Below, piece after piece: positions 45,831-53,889 of a stretch of DNA of 64,000 nt. This DNA comes from Chitinophaga sp. Ak27 (GTDB taxonomy: Bacteria > Bacteroidota > Bacteroidia > Chitinophagales > Chitinophagaceae). Where the stretch lies: assembly GCF_012726295.1 (NCBI RefSeq), contig NZ_JABAOB010000001.1:682001-746000 (forward strand), read 5' to 3'. The position numbers were made by a program, and so were the translations under genes. Within the stretch, counting starts at the first letter, position 1; every line of letters begins with the position of its first letter. A model generated the notes under the pieces. It did no database searches. It was given only the letters and a program-made list of their open reading frames with translations, and had not been told where the DNA came from.

Positions 45831-47288
45831 ATGAAAAATATCAGGATCACTGCCTTTTCTCTATTGGCCACCCTTTGTATCGGTACGATGGCTTGTAAAA
45901 AGGATTTCATCAATATCAACAACGATCCCAACACGTCGCCGGTAGCCACCCCGGAAACCTTGCTGGCGCCGGCATTATATAGCGTAATTAATAATAATCA
46001 AACCCGCGCGCTCCGCCTCACCAATGAACTGATGCAGGATCATGTGACCACCATCAATTCCGATGAAATACACCGCTATATCATCCGCCCCGGCGAATCA
46101 GATAATATGTGGAATAATTGGTACCTGGCCCGCACCAACTTCGTAGATATGTACAAAGGCGCTCAAAAATTACAGTCCAGCACATATATGGGTATCGGTT
46201 TGATCCTCGATGTATGGACCACCTCCATGCTCACAGATATGTTTGGAGATGTACCTTACTCAGAAGCCAACAGGGGGCGCGATACGATTTACCAACCCAA
46301 ATTTGACGCGCAGAAGGATATTTACGCCGACCTGTTTCGCAAACTGGAAGAAGCCAATACCCTGCTGGCTAAAAAGCAAACCGTGCCTACCGATGATGCC
46401 CCGCTGGATCCCCTGTACAAAGGCGATTCCACGGTTAACCAATGGCGCAAATTCGGCAACTCCCTTTACCTGCGCCTGCTGATGCGCGCTTCGGCGAAAA
46501 CGGACATCAATGCAGCGGCCAAGATAAAAGAGATCGCAGAAACGAATACCGGTAACTATCCCATCTTCCAGAACAACGAAGAATCCGCCATTCTCCGATT
46601 TACCGGCGTACCTCCGTACACTTCCGCTTTTTATACCTACCGGGAGTTTGACTTCAACGGCGATAACGGACTCTCTACCTTCTTCATCAATAACCTGAAA
46701 GAATGGGGTGATCCCCGCATCGCCAAATGGGCTACTACCGTGAGTGGCGCCTATGAAGGCATTCCCAGTGGATATGCGCCGGGAAATATTCCCCAACGAA
46801 TGTCTTACTATCCCAAAGCACTCATGAATGAACCCTTACTGGGAAATATCATGAACTACCCCGAGCTGCAGTTCATCCTGGCAGAAGCAGCCCTTAAAGG
46901 CTATATCTCCGGCAATCCCGCTACCTACTACAATAAAGGCGTGGAAGCCGGGATTACACTCTGGGGCCTCGCCATACCCTCGGGGTATACCAACCGCGAA
47001 GGCGTAAAATGGAACGACGCACTCTCCCTGGAAGATAAAATGGAGATGATCATGGTACAGAAATACTATAGCCTCTTTTTCACCGACTTCCAGCAATGGC
47101 ACGAATACAAACGCACCGGGCACCCCGTATTGCCTAAAGGACCAGGGTTGCAGAATAATGGCCTGATGCCGGCACGCTTCAAATACCCGGTATATGTACA
47201 ATCGCTCAACCGTACCAACTACCAGAAAGCGGTAGCTGCCATGGGAGGCGATGACCTGAACGTAAAGGTATGGTGGAACAAAAATTAA
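45831..47288 (+). CDS. SusD-like nutrient-binding lipoprotein
   Basis: A 485-residue lipoprotein (I-G-T-M-A-C22-K-K-D-F). It opens with I-N-I-N-N-D-P-N, the hallmark of the SusD-like_2 branch, and has L-Q-F-I-L-A-E-A-A-L-K-G, Y-Y-N-K-G-V-E-A-G-I and a late W-H-E-Y-K-R-T-G-H-P. This branch often works with sugar- or peptide-related SusC partners. It starts 23 bp after SusC. Confidence 0.92.
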   Translation: MKNIRITAFSLLATLCIGTMACKKDFININNDPNTSPVATPETLLAPALYSVINNNQTRALRLTNELMQDHVTTINSDEIHRYIIRPGESDNMWNNWYLARTNFVDMYKGAQKLQSSTYMGIGLILDVWTTSMLTDMFGDVPYSEANRGRDTIYQPKFDAQKDIYADLFRKLEEANTLLAKKQTVPTDDAPLDPLYKGDSTVNQWRKFGNSLYLRLLMRASAKTDINAAAKIKEIAETNTGNYPIFQNNEESAILRFTGVPPYTSAFYTYREFDFNGDNGLSTFFINNLKEWGDPRIAKWATTVSGAYEGIPSGYAPGNIPQRMSYYPKALMNEPLLGNIMNYPELQFILAEAALKGYISGNPATYYNKGVEAGITLWGLAIPSGYTNREGVKWNDALSLEDKMEMIMVQKYYSLFFTDFQQWHEYKRTGHPVLPKGPGLQNNGLMPARFKYPVYVQSLNRTNYQKAVAAMGGDDLNVKVWWNKN

Positions 47289-47317
47289 TTCTTTAGCGGA
47301 AATAAATAATCTCAATC

Positions 47318-48598
47318 ATGAAATATATACGTTTCTCAGCAACCCTCTTACTGGCAGGCATGGCCTTCACCGGTTGTCTGAAGAAAGATATCGATTATGC
47401 ACATGGCACTCCCAGCCCCGTAGCCGCCGTGGAAGTATTGCGCAACACCTTTAAAGGCACCACCTTTCAATTAACGACCGACCACCTGATGGGCGCCGGT
47501 CGTATTAATGGCGTGGTGATTTCTGATACCAGCTCCGGCAACCTAGCGGCCGGCAACCTGGTGATACAGGACCAGGGCCGCGGCATCCTCCGCGGTATTA
47601 CCATTGCCATGGGCGCCAATACCGCTGTTAACTACAGTGTAGGCGATTCCGTTACCATCAACATCATAGGCGCCACATTGTCGAATGTAAATGGTACCCT
47701 GCAACTCAGCGGCATCAGCCCGGATAAAATTACCCTGCTGAAACGGAAAGCGAAAGTCACGGTGAAAAGCATTTCCCTCTCTGAACTGGCAGCCAATTTC
47801 TCCAATTACGAAGGAACCCTGGTAAAAGTGAATGCAGACTTTAAAAACCTGCCTGCGCCCACCGATACTTATGCGGGAGACAAACAGCTGTTTGACGGAC
47901 TGAATGCCTCTATCGTATTACATACCCAGGAAAGCGCTGCCTTTGCAAAGGATAAGATGCCTGCCAGCGCCACCTTTACCGGTATCCCGGTTTACTACAA
48001 TGCCAATGGCAATTTCACGGACAGCAATACAGTTAAACAATTACGTTTACGTACAGCCAAAGACGTTAGTAACGCCAGCGGACCTTTATACGCCGGCTAC
48101 CCGGAAGATTTTGAATCGCCCGATGCTGCAGAAAAAGGGAGCTACGCCGCGAAAGTCATTACCTTAAAAACAGGCCTGTGGCTGCTCGACCAGGCAATAC
48201 TGGGAACCACGAAAGATCGCGACCGGTTCAATCCCGCCGGCAAACAATGTATACGCATGCAGCAAAACCTCGACAGATCCGGGTATGTACAGATGAACTT
48301 CGACCTGCCTAACGGCGCGTCCAAAGTAACCCTGTCGTACGGATCCTACTATACCGATGCCAGCTGCAGCTGGCTGCTGGAGTACTCTACCAGCCAGGGC
48401 GCTAATTGGCTCCCCGCCGGCGATACTATCCGCGATGCCAGCGCCACCGCTAAAACCGCTACGTTCCTGATGAATATAAAAGGTCCGGTACGTTTTCGCA
48501 TTAACAAACTGGGATTAGGCACTACTGACAATCTCCATATCTTCAATGGCCGCCTGAGCATAGAGGATATAGCCATCTTTAAAGCGCTGAGTTATTAG
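47318..48598 (+). CDS. DUF5689-domain surface lipoprotein
   Basis: A 426-residue lipoprotein (A-F-T-G-C20-L-K-K-D). The N-terminal half is an OB-like DUF5689 region (INGVVISDTSSGN; LVIQDQGRGI; GDSVTINIIGATL), and the C-terminal 170 or so residues form a beta-sandwich that looks like a jelly-roll binding module (VTLSYGSYYTDASCSWLLEY). DUF5689 proteins regularly end SusC-SusD operons and are thought to sit on the cell surface as extra ligand-binding proteins. It lies 29 bp after SusD, is the last gene of this operon, and is followed directly by the heptad inverted repeat. Confidence 0.85.
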   Translation: MKYIRFSATLLLAGMAFTGCLKKDIDYAHGTPSPVAAVEVLRNTFKGTTFQLTTDHLMGAGRINGVVISDTSSGNLAAGNLVIQDQGRGILRGITIAMGANTAVNYSVGDSVTINIIGATLSNVNGTLQLSGISPDKITLLKRKAKVTVKSISLSELAANFSNYEGTLVKVNADFKNLPAPTDTYAGDKQLFDGLNASIVLHTQESAAFAKDKMPASATFTGIPVYYNANGNFTDSNTVKQLRLRTAKDVSNASGPLYAGYPEDFESPDAAEKGSYAAKVITLKTGLWLLDQAILGTTKDRDRFNPAGKQCIRMQQNLDRSGYVQMNFDLPNGASKVTLSYGSYYTDASCSWLLEYSTSQGANWLPAGDTIRDASATAKTATFLMNIKGPVRFRINKLGLGTTDNLHIFNGRLSIEDIAIFKALSY

Positions 48599-48721
48599 CG
48601 AAGAAGCTTAAAGCAAAAAACTCAAAGCGATGACAGCAAATGATATTTACGATGTAAAAGTCGTATTGGTCATTCGCCGTCTTCGCTTTGAGTTTTCTGC
48701 CTTTAGCTTTCCGCTTTTTCG
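48599..48721. repeat. Inverted repeat built of 7-bp AAAGC units (element 1)
   Basis: Arms 48603-48642 and 48671-48710 match at 33 of 40 positions. Each arm reads in 7-bp steps of NNAAAGC, for example TTAAAGC, AAAAAAC, TCAAAGC. The loop of 28 nt contains a further partial stem (AATGA/TCATT, TACGA/TCGTA). It begins one base after the DUF5689 stop, so it is probably the operon's transcription end or a REP-like element. Confidence 0.75.
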
Positions 48722-48754
48722 TATATTCGTTATCCTCACTAAACACGCCCTGTT

Positions 48755-49213
48755 ATGCAATCATTAGAAATCAATGCTGCTATCCAGGTAGCCAAACCAA
48801 GGCAGGAAGTTTTCCAGGCCATTATCGACCCGAAGAAAATGTCGGGCTATTTTATTGCCAATGGCTCTGCCACGATGGAAGCCGGTAAAGAAGTGACCTG
48901 GCAATTCCCAGAATTTCCTGACCAATTTACCATCAAAGTGCTGAAAATTGTACCGGATGAATTAGTTTCCTTTGAATGGGAGGGCGCTAAAGATCATCAT
49001 CTCACTGTAAATATTGCACTTACGGAAAGACCTGGTAACGCTACATTAATAAAGATCTCTGAGGGCAAGATGGATAATAATGAAGCAGGTATCCAATGGC
49101 TGAAAGGAAACACCGAAGGATGGGCTAACTTCCTCGCTTGTTTGAAAGCATATCTGGAGTACAACATTAACCTGAGAACAGGCGGATTTGACTACCTGAA
49201 AAAAGAGGGATAA
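48755..49213 (+). CDS. SRPBCC/AHSA1-like START-fold protein
   Basis: A 152-residue cytoplasmic protein with the SRPBCC pattern: I-Q-V-A-K-P-R-Q-E-V-F-Q-A-I at the start, W-Q-F-P near 50, V-S-F-E-W-E-G, and the closing helix T-E-G-W-A-N-F-L-A-C-L-K-A-Y-L-E-Y. Members bind hydrophobic ligands or act with HSP90-like partners. It is a single gene, convergent with the cyclopropane synthase gene. Confidence 0.88.
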   Translation: MQSLEINAAIQVAKPRQEVFQAIIDPKKMSGYFIANGSATMEAGKEVTWQFPEFPDQFTIKVLKIVPDELVSFEWEGAKDHHLTVNIALTERPGNATLIKISEGKMDNNEAGIQWLKGNTEGWANFLACLKAYLEYNINLRTGGFDYLKKEG

Positions 49214-49230
49214 TACTTTCTGCAACCGCT

Positions 49231-50352
49231 CTAAGGCTGGTCAAACCGGTACCCACCGGGAACGCCATTTTTTGAAAGCACGATTTGCCACAGCTGACTT
49301 TTCCTCGCCCGGAAAGAACCGGCGCAGGATAGCAGGTAATACTTCCACATGCGGAAAAAAGTAGTATCATAACGGGATTTGAGCTGGTCCCAATGCTGTA
49401 CTACATTATCGTACCAGGCCATCAGGGTACGATCGTAGTTGACGCTGAAATTCTGCCAGTGTTCCATCACAAACAATCCTTCAATAAACTGTCCTATCAG
49501 CCGGATGGTGGGAATCATAGCGTGAGGGAAAATGTATTTATTCAGCCACCGGTCTGTAAACGGGTTGGCTGTGTTACCACCAATAGAATGCAGCAAAAAT
49601 AATCCGTCGTCTTTCAGGCAGCGGTGAACCATTTGCAGGTAAGTGCCATAATTTTTGTACCCTACGTGTTCAAACATGCCCAGAGATACAATGGCATCAA
49701 ACGATTCACGTACCGCGCGGTAGTCGGTAAGCCGTATTTCTACCGGCAGGCCCTTGCAACGGGCAGCCGCCAGCTCCGCTTGTTCTTTGGAGATGGTAAT
49801 GCCGGTTACCTTTACGCCGTAATGTTCGGCTGCATAACGGGCAAAACTCCCCCAGCCACAGCCGATGTCCAGCACATGCATGCCGGGTTGCAGCTGCAAC
49901 TTGCGGCAGCTCAGCTCCAACTTATATTCCTGTGCTTCGTCCAGGGTATGGGCCTTTTCCCAGAAGCCGCAGGTATAGGTCATCCGCTTGTCGAGCATGG
50001 CTTCAAACAGATCATTGCCGATATCGTAATGCGCACTGCCGTTGCGGTAAGCCAGGGAGGAGGTCTGGAAATTCAATACCCGGGCCGCTAAAACTTCCGC
50101 CTGGAACGACAGGCTCTTTTTGACCTTTACATCGAGGTTGGCCCTCAGTACTTTGGCAAAGAACTCATCGAGGCACTCGCAGTCCCACCGCTGGTGCATA
50201 TATGACTCCCCTAATCCCAGGGAGCCGTTGTGCAATACTGATTTATAAAAAGTGGCGTCATGTACCTGTATGTCCCATGGTTGTTGGCCGTTGATAGCAA
50301 TGCCGGCAGAAGATAAAAGATGAGTGACGATTTCATTTGGTGTACGGACCAT
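49231..50352 (-). CDS. cfa: Cyclopropane-fatty-acyl-phospholipid synthase
   Basis: A 373-residue SAM-dependent methyltransferase of normal length for the family. Motifs: H108-Y-D-I-G-N-D-L-F (lipid/bicarbonate side), M-T-Y-T-C-G-F-W, SAM motif V-L-D-I-G-C-G-W-G (160-168), V-S-L-G-M-F-E-H-V-G and F-P-H-A-M-I-P. It adds a methylene bridge to unsaturated phospholipid acyl chains at the membrane. It is convergent with the SRPBCC gene (17 bp gap) and has no operon partner. Confidence 0.92.
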   Translation of the reverse strand: MVRTPNEIVTHLLSSAGIAINGQQPWDIQVHDATFYKSVLHNGSLGLGESYMHQRWDCECLDEFFAKVLRANLDVKVKKSLSFQAEVLAARVLNFQTSSLAYRNGSAHYDIGNDLFEAMLDKRMTYTCGFWEKAHTLDEAQEYKLELSCRKLQLQPGMHVLDIGCGWGSFARYAAEHYGVKVTGITISKEQAELAAARCKGLPVEIRLTDYRAVRESFDAIVSLGMFEHVGYKNYGTYLQMVHRCLKDDGLFLLHSIGGNTANPFTDRWLNKYIFPHAMIPTIRLIGQFIEGLFVMEHWQNFSVNYDRTLMAWYDNVVQHWDQLKSRYDTTFFRMWKYYLLSCAGSFRARKSQLWQIVLSKNGVPGGYRFDQP

Positions 50353-50638
50353 AGCTGTTCGATCTTTGATGAATCAATGCATCTACTAAGTTAGGAACAA
50401 TGAATGCGGCCCGTTTGTTCATCAATATATCCCAGCTTCCATATCCCCGGCGCAGGCAGCGCGGCCGGCGGGTACCGTTAGCCGCATCAAGGGCCAGGTC
50501 AGGAGAATAATGCTGCCGGACCGCAAATGTGTGCATCCTTATCTTAATCCAGGATGATATCCTGTTTGGGGTAAATGATTGGCCCCATAGCGTTACCGCC
50601 CCTGGGGCAGGCATATTACAAAGCGGTAGTTCATCCGC

Positions 50639-51895
50639 CTATCTTAGTTTATACAATTTATAGCCAAAAAGGAAGATTACGGCATAACAAACTACCGGCA
50701 GGTAGTATGCAGTAGCAATGTTAGTGTCAGCAATACGACCCATGAGGAAAGGAAATACGGCCCCTCCAAACATCCCCATCACAATAAAGGAAGAAGCCTG
50801 TTGGGTTTTAGGGCCCAGGTCCTTTAACCCAAGGCTGAATATAGTGGGATACATAATGCTGAAGAAGAAGTTGATCATCAGCAGGGCAATATAGGAAGTC
50901 CAACCCCAGCCTTGTGCTACCAGTATGCACATCAGTATATTGCCGAGTGCAAAGGCTGCAAGCAGCTTATTTGGAGCAATATAACGCATTAGGGCGGTGC
51001 CCACGAAGCGACCGGCCAGCATCATCCCCATAAATGGCAGCATAAAGTAACCTGCTTTTTCATCAGAGAAATGCATCACCTCATGCCCGTAGTTGATGAA
51101 AAAGGCCCAGGTGCCTGCCTGTGCAGCCACGTTAAAGAACTGGGCAACTACTGCCCATACGAAATTTTTATGCTGGAATAATGTTTTGCGATCGTCCTTT
51201 AGGTCAACTGCTTCCCCGGTGCCATCATGCGGATCTGTTACGGGCGGCACTTTCACCAAAGCAAATGCAAGGGCGATAGCAGCGATTACGGCCCCGATAT
51301 AAATATACAGCTGCTTAACTGACACCAATTCATTTCCTGCCTCGTGGGTAGCGCTCAGCAGGAAATGCGTCCCCAGTGTAGGGCCTACCATTGCGCCAAC
51401 CGCATTGAACGACTGGGCAAAGTTAATACGCTGATCGCTGGTGCGTTGATCGCCCAGGGCGGCCATAAAGGGGTGCGCCACTGTTTCCAGCGTAGCCATG
51501 CCACAAGCCAGTACAAAGAGGGCTATCCGGAAAACAGCAAAGGAGCCTGCGTTTGCAGCAGGCACAAACAGGAAGGCGCCCATGGCATATAGCGTAAGGC
51601 CTAAAAGCACCCCATTTTTGTATCCCATCTTCTTAATAAATAATCCCGCCGGGATACCCATCAACGCATAGGCGCCAAAGATGGAAAACTGCACCAGCCC
51701 GGACTGGGACTTGGATACATTTAATACGTTTTGGAAATGTTTGTTAAGCACATCCCCCATCGTGAGGGCAATGCCCCAGCACATGAACAGTGAGGTAACG
51801 AATATCAGTGTAATCACATATTTTTTCTCGGTGAATTTTGCCGGCGAAGCGGAAGAAACGGCTTTTTCTTCTACCAGCGAGTCGGGTGATAGCAT
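50639..51895 (-). CDS. FucP-type sugar:proton MFS transporter
   Basis: ATG 51895 gives 418 residues. The longer frame from 52015 reads through the heptad repeat and is rejected. There are twelve membrane helices. W-G-I-A-L-T-M-G-D-V-L-N in helix one, F-G-A-Y-A-L-M-G-I-P-A-G and the N-A-V-G-A-M-V-G-P motif fit the fucose/glucose/galactose transporter branch of the major facilitator superfamily. The exact sugar cannot be told. Confidence 0.9.
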   Translation of the reverse strand: MLSPDSLVEEKAVSSASPAKFTEKKYVITLIFVTSLFMCWGIALTMGDVLNKHFQNVLNVSKSQSGLVQFSIFGAYALMGIPAGLFIKKMGYKNGVLLGLTLYAMGAFLFVPAANAGSFAVFRIALFVLACGMATLETVAHPFMAALGDQRTSDQRINFAQSFNAVGAMVGPTLGTHFLLSATHEAGNELVSVKQLYIYIGAVIAAIALAFALVKVPPVTDPHDGTGEAVDLKDDRKTLFQHKNFVWAVVAQFFNVAAQAGTWAFFINYGHEVMHFSDEKAGYFMLPFMGMMLAGRFVGTALMRYIAPNKLLAAFALGNILMCILVAQGWGWTSYIALLMINFFFSIMYPTIFSLGLKDLGPKTQQASSFIVMGMFGGAVFPFLMGRIADTNIATAYYLPVVCYAVIFLFGYKLYKLR

Positions 51896-51963
51896 CTTCT
51901 GAGTTTTTAATTTTTTTATATAACGTGGATCGGTCACATTCAATACTCCAATATACGGCGTAG

Positions 51964-52093
51964 AAAGCAAAAAGCATAAAGCGGAAAGCAAAAAGCTATT
52001 GAAGGGGATGCCCACAGCAGGTATTTTGTCAAATATCCGCTAACATCATTCACGTCAATAGCTTTTTGCTTTCCGCTTTATGCTTTTTGCTTT
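51964..52093. repeat. Perfect 39-bp inverted repeat of 7-bp AAAGC units (element 2)
   Basis: Arms 51964-52002 and 52055-52093 are exact reverse complements with a 52-nt loop. Each arm steps in 7-bp units (AAAAAGC, ATAAAGC, GGAAAGC, AAAAAGC). On the plus strand a T6 tract ends the right arm. It lies between the MarR-GNAT stop and the transporter start. It is the same kind of element as at 48599-48721. Confidence 0.8.
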
Positions 52094-52112
52094 TTTATTA
52101 TAACAGTAACGA

Positions 52113-53066
52113 CTATACGATATCCAATGCCATTTGTATATTGGCGCGTTCGTAGGGAGAAGGGCGGTTCACCACTTTTTTAAAGCCCAGCTTTTCATAG
52201 AGACTGATAGCGGGCTTCAGGATGGTGTTACTTTCCAGGAACACATTGCGCGCACCCAGGGAGCGTGCTTTCTCAATAATGGCCTGCCCCAGCAGCCAGC
52301 CTATGCTTTTGCCCTGGGCTTTGGGAGATACCGCCATTTTAGCCATTTCATAATCGTAGTCCGGGTCATCCAGCTTTATTAAAGCGCACACCCCTACCGG
52401 TTCATCATTGAATAATGCCACAAAAATATGTCCTCCCTTTTTTAGGAAATATCCATCAGGGTCGTCGAGCGACTGATAGTCGGCCGGCTCCATTTTAAAC
52501 CAGCGGGAAATCCATTCTTCGTTCAATGCCTTAAAGGCAGTTTTATAGGCTGGTTGATAATCAACTATCTTTACTTTGTCTGCCTCCCTCTTCTTCCATA
52601 AAGCGGTTACCCGGCTGATCAGCGACTGCTGCTCCAGCAAGTATTCCCATTCAGCAATGGCCTTCCACAAATCGTTGGTCGTCTGCGCAGAAATAGCCTC
52701 GACAGCATTTCCCACATCTATCAATTGTAGTTGCAGCGTTTCATTGATCTCTAACCCTTTTTTAGTAAGCTGTACCAGGTTCCTTCTGCCATCTACCTTG
52801 TCCTTCTTTTCCACTATCAGCCCTGCTTTCTTCATCTCTCCTATGATCTTGGACACAGAAGGATGGGAATGCCCTATTTCCTTCGCAATGGCAGTAATGG
52901 TTTTAGCGTCTCCCTCCGTTAATACATAATATACCGGGAACCATTTAGGTTGCAGGTTGGAACCATACAACTGGTAAATCCGGGCCGCATCTTCCATAAT
53001 GGTTTCGGTCAACATACGGAGCCTGCTGCCTATGGCAGTCTTGCCTGTTTTATTAAAGAAGTCCAT
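52113..53066 (-). CDS. MarR-type regulator fused to GNAT acetyltransferase
   Basis: A 317-residue protein. Residues about 1-140 are a winged helix (TITAIAKEIGHSHPSVSKII, then KKDKVDGRRNLVQLTKKGLE as wing). Residues about 165-317 are a GNAT domain with A-K-M-A-V-S-P-K-A-Q-G-K-S-I-G as the acetyl-CoA loop and L-Y-E-K-L-G-F-K-K-V near the end. This fusion is common in Bacteroidota. It may sense a metabolite or drug and acetylate it. Nested palindromes at 53074-53105, just upstream of its ATG, suggest self-regulation. Confidence 0.92.
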   Translation of the reverse strand: MDFFNKTGKTAIGSRLRMLTETIMEDAARIYQLYGSNLQPKWFPVYYVLTEGDAKTITAIAKEIGHSHPSVSKIIGEMKKAGLIVEKKDKVDGRRNLVQLTKKGLEINETLQLQLIDVGNAVEAISAQTTNDLWKAIAEWEYLLEQQSLISRVTALWKKREADKVKIVDYQPAYKTAFKALNEEWISRWFKMEPADYQSLDDPDGYFLKKGGHIFVALFNDEPVGVCALIKLDDPDYDYEMAKMAVSPKAQGKSIGWLLGQAIIEKARSLGARNVFLESNTILKPAISLYEKLGFKKVVNRPSPYERANIQMALDIV

Positions 53067-53073
53067 ACGAATC

Positions 53074-53105
53074 TAGTTACGTAATTAATTACATAAATGT
53101 AACTA
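53074..53105. promoter_or_regulatory. Nested palindromes upstream of marR-GNAT gene
   Basis: TAGTTAC (53074-53080) and GTAACTA (53099-53105) flank a perfect 12-bp palindrome GTAATTAATTAC (53081-53092). The site ends 8 bp before the MarR-GNAT ATG and resembles operators bound by MarR dimers. Confidence 0.6.
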
Positions 53106-53129
53106 AACCATTTGGAACAACAAAATATT

Positions 53130-53693
53130 CTATGCCGGCAGGTATTTGTTGAGTACTTTCCCATTTTTAAAAGGAAGAGAACTTTCTAATTTCAATACCT
53201 TCCTTTCTTTAAAAATGGTAAGTCCGCTGCCGATAGCAACCGGGTTGCTGATAATAAAATATTCATCCACCAGGTCATGATCAATCAGCGACGTTACAAA
53301 ACCGGCACCGCCATATACCAGGATATCCTTACCCGGTTCTTTTTTCAGCGCCTGTATTGCCGTAACCAGGTCCCCGTTTTCCACCTCCAGGTTTCTGCCG
53401 GTAATATCCGTTTCCGTATGACTAAAAGTAATCTTGTGCATATTTACGATGAGCTGGGCCAAAGGCTGTGCGGGATGGTCTGGCTGATGGTCAACCATAT
53501 CCTCCCAGTGATCGATGAACTCACGGGTCATCTTGCGCCCCAGCAAAATGGTATCACTACTATCCGCCAGCTCAATTATCTTCTGGAAGCCAACTTCATC
53601 AGGCCCTGCCAGCCATACCCAGTCCTGCTCACCATTTGGCCCCGCTACAAAACCATCGATAGTCATTTGCATTTGTAATTTTAATTTTCGCAT
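53130..53693 (-). CDS. DHFR/RibD C-terminal-like reductase
   Basis: A 187-residue cytoplasmic protein of the dihydrofolate-reductase-like family. M-T-I-D-G-F-V-A-G-P-N-G opens the fold, T-I-L-L-G-R-K-M-T-R-E-F follows, and D-I-L-V-Y-G-G-A-G-F-V-T-S-L and P-V-A-I-G-S-G-L-T-I-F are the NADPH-contact motifs. These proteins are usually called YyaP or YwjB-like and their substrates are unknown. It lies 63 bp upstream of the MarR-GNAT gene on the same strand. Confidence 0.87.
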   Translation of the reverse strand: MRKLKLQMQMTIDGFVAGPNGEQDWVWLAGPDEVGFQKIIELADSSDTILLGRKMTREFIDHWEDMVDHQPDHPAQPLAQLIVNMHKITFSHTETDITGRNLEVENGDLVTAIQALKKEPGKDILVYGGAGFVTSLIDHDLVDEYFIISNPVAIGSGLTIFKERKVLKLESSLPFKNGKVLNKYLPA

Positions 53694-53889
53694 AGCAATC
53701 GTTTTTAAAAAGTGAGGTGTTTATTTCTATCACAAATATCTATAGACTGCCCATCATAGAGCGGGTATAATCACGACAATTAGGAGGCGATTTATACCAT
53801 TATTTGCCCATGGACTATTGTAAGGCTCCTCCAGTTTTCTTATTTTCAAAGATTATCCACGTAATACCTACGCTTAACTACATGAAAGC

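Noticed and set aside
50353..50638. A 93-codon minus-strand frame and small hairpins (CAGGAT/ATCCTG) between cfa and the transporter gene
   Set aside because: The frame overlaps the cfa start and has no coding character. The hairpins are short and not followed by T tracts on the transcribed strand. The gap is left as unassigned.
50639..52015. Transporter start at 52015
   Set aside because: The extra 40 codons translate the heptad repeat and its surroundings. ATG 51895 gives the normal family N-terminus.
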